From Tychonema sp. LEGE 07203 (GTDB lineage: Bacteria; Cyanobacteriota; Cyanobacteriia; Cyanobacteriales; Microcoleaceae): 64,000 nucleotides of DNA. Position numbers and translations under genes: made by a program. The stretch covers positions 1 through 64,000 of the forward strand of contig NZ_JADEXD010000005.1 of the NCBI RefSeq assembly GCF_015207285.1, given 5' to 3'. Position 1 is the stretch's first letter, and every line of letters begins with the position of its first letter. The notes under the pieces were generated by a model. The model was not told where the DNA came from, ran no database searches, and was given only the letters and a program-made list of their open reading frames with translations. Shown piece after piece: positions 63,548 through 64,000 of this stretch.

Positions 63548-63739
63548 TTACTTAACTGCTTCAGAAAAAGCTTCTAACGAGATAAATTGTTTGACATCTA
63601 ATATTTCAATCAACACCAGTTCTCCGCTGCTAGAATAGTGCAGAATCATCTGTCCTTCATCTTCGGCATAGGCGATCGGGCGATCGGAAATTTCAATCAG
63701 CATCGCATCTGCATCAGGGCTGTATCTAATCTTTTTCAT
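63548..63739 (-). CDS. DUF2283-family small protein
   Basis: 63 residues: MKKIRYSPDADAMLIEISD, RPIAYAEDEGQMILHYSSSG, LVLIEILD. This is the typical DUF2283 beta-rich sheet. Its ATG overlaps the end of the upstream DUF4258-like frame by 14 bp, the arrangement of the DUF4258/DUF2283 pairs often listed as toxin-antitoxin-like. No known biochemical activity. Confidence 0.87.
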   Translation of the reverse strand: MKKIRYSPDADAMLIEISDRPIAYAEDEGQMILHYSSSGELVLIEILDVKQFISLEAFSEAVK

Positions 63740-64000
63740 ATCTTGACCTCTTACCGGGATAAGCAGTAATTACAAAAATTTTATCGTGATATTCTTGGTA
63801 AACCACTCTGAGGACAAGTCCATTCAATCTCTGTTGACAAATAAACTTTCCTTCGCCGCTAGTTTCTAGCTTACTAGGGGTTCTAATAGTTTCCGAAATC
63901 ATATCTGTTGATATTGCAACCCCGCGACTTACTAAAATTTCTATTTTTAGTAATGCGTGTTGACTGAATTCAATTCTTTTTATCGCCTTTATTTCCTTTC
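63726..64000 (-). CDS. DUF4258-like protein, 5' end outside the window
   Basis: The minus-strand frame is open from the window edge to a TAG at 63726-63728 and reads IKRIEFSQHALLKIEILVSR, GEGKFICQQRLNGLVLRVVY and DKIFVITAYPGKRSR. FSQHALLK and VVYQEY..KIFVITAYP are the DUF4258 (RelE/HigB-like fold) pattern, and the protein pairs with DUF2283 downstream. Too short for the usual length only because the start lies outside. Confidence 0.8.
   Translation of the reverse strand, partial: KEIKAIKRIEFSQHALLKIEILVSRGVAISTDMISETIRTPSKLETSGEGKFICQQRLNGLVLRVVYQEYHDKIFVITAYPGKRSRYEKD

Overview
The window comes from a filamentous, phycoerythrin-making cyanobacterium, most likely of the Microcoleus/Oscillatoria/Tychonema group. 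Evidence seen directly: very frequent GCGATCGC (HIP1) octamers and CGATCG cores, a pebA-pebB pair for phycoerythrobilin synthesis, two ABC1 (AarF/UbiB) kinases, poly-domain hybrid histidine kinases, SLH-domain proteins, heptanucleotide tandem repeats and many small palindromic repeats. The genus is inferred, not proven.

Layout. 1-4.5 kb: 3' part of an FAD-dependent oxidoreductase, a decayed coding remnant, and a rifamycin-phosphotransferase-like enzyme whose stop codon abuts a HEARO (IscB omega-RNA)-like sequence with no nuclease gene. 4.7-13.8 kb: a signalling block with an eight-HAMP hybrid kinase with three receivers, CheR, CheB and a second hybrid kinase; the first two genes are separated by a large heptamer-repeat array. 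13.9-16.6 kb: a ribbon-helix-helix/coiled-coil protein with in-frame 129-bp repeats, then pebB and pebA. 16.9-23.6 kb: subtilase with SLH domains, ABC1 kinase, hypothetical protein, cobU. 24-29.6 kb: two family-2 glycosyltransferases, a CDF metal transporter, a WcaF-like acetyltransferase and an MscS channel with a cyclic-nucleotide domain. 29.9-37.2 kb: an unusual integrase-SAM/transmembrane/GH104-lysozyme fusion, a GT4 enzyme, a BrkB-type membrane protein, a hypothetical membrane protein, Nudix, leuD and a conserved hypothetical. 38-45.8 kb: GAF histidine kinase, second ABC1 kinase, MazEF-like pair, lone HicB, tRNA-Glu, M42 peptidase, FkbM methyltransferase. 45.9-52.1 kb: a sensor protein cut off in its PAS domain, SLH lipoprotein, secreted protein, BON lipoprotein and a duplicated glycine-rich stress-type protein. 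52.1-53.9 kb has no convincing gene. 53.9-60.8 kb: pentapeptide-repeat protein and a four-gene minus-strand cluster of a CapK/PaaK-like adenylate-forming enzyme with three glycosyltransferases. 61-64 kb: SH3-like secreted protein, speD, a membrane-anchored coiled-coil protein, queF, and a DUF4258/DUF2283 pair running off the end.

The intergenic space is colonised by at least four families of about 100-125 bp MITE-like palindromes, each with two to six copies in the window, plus a more diffuse family based on AAACCCGGTTT and heptamer arrays. Several copies sit on or next to stop codons and one array supplies a start codon, so the repeats are reshaping gene ends. The strongest candidates for something undescribed are the integrase-SAM/GH104 fusion, the CapK-glycosyltransferase cluster and the ORF-less HEARO-like RNA. 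All family calls are from reading motifs; no database search was possible.
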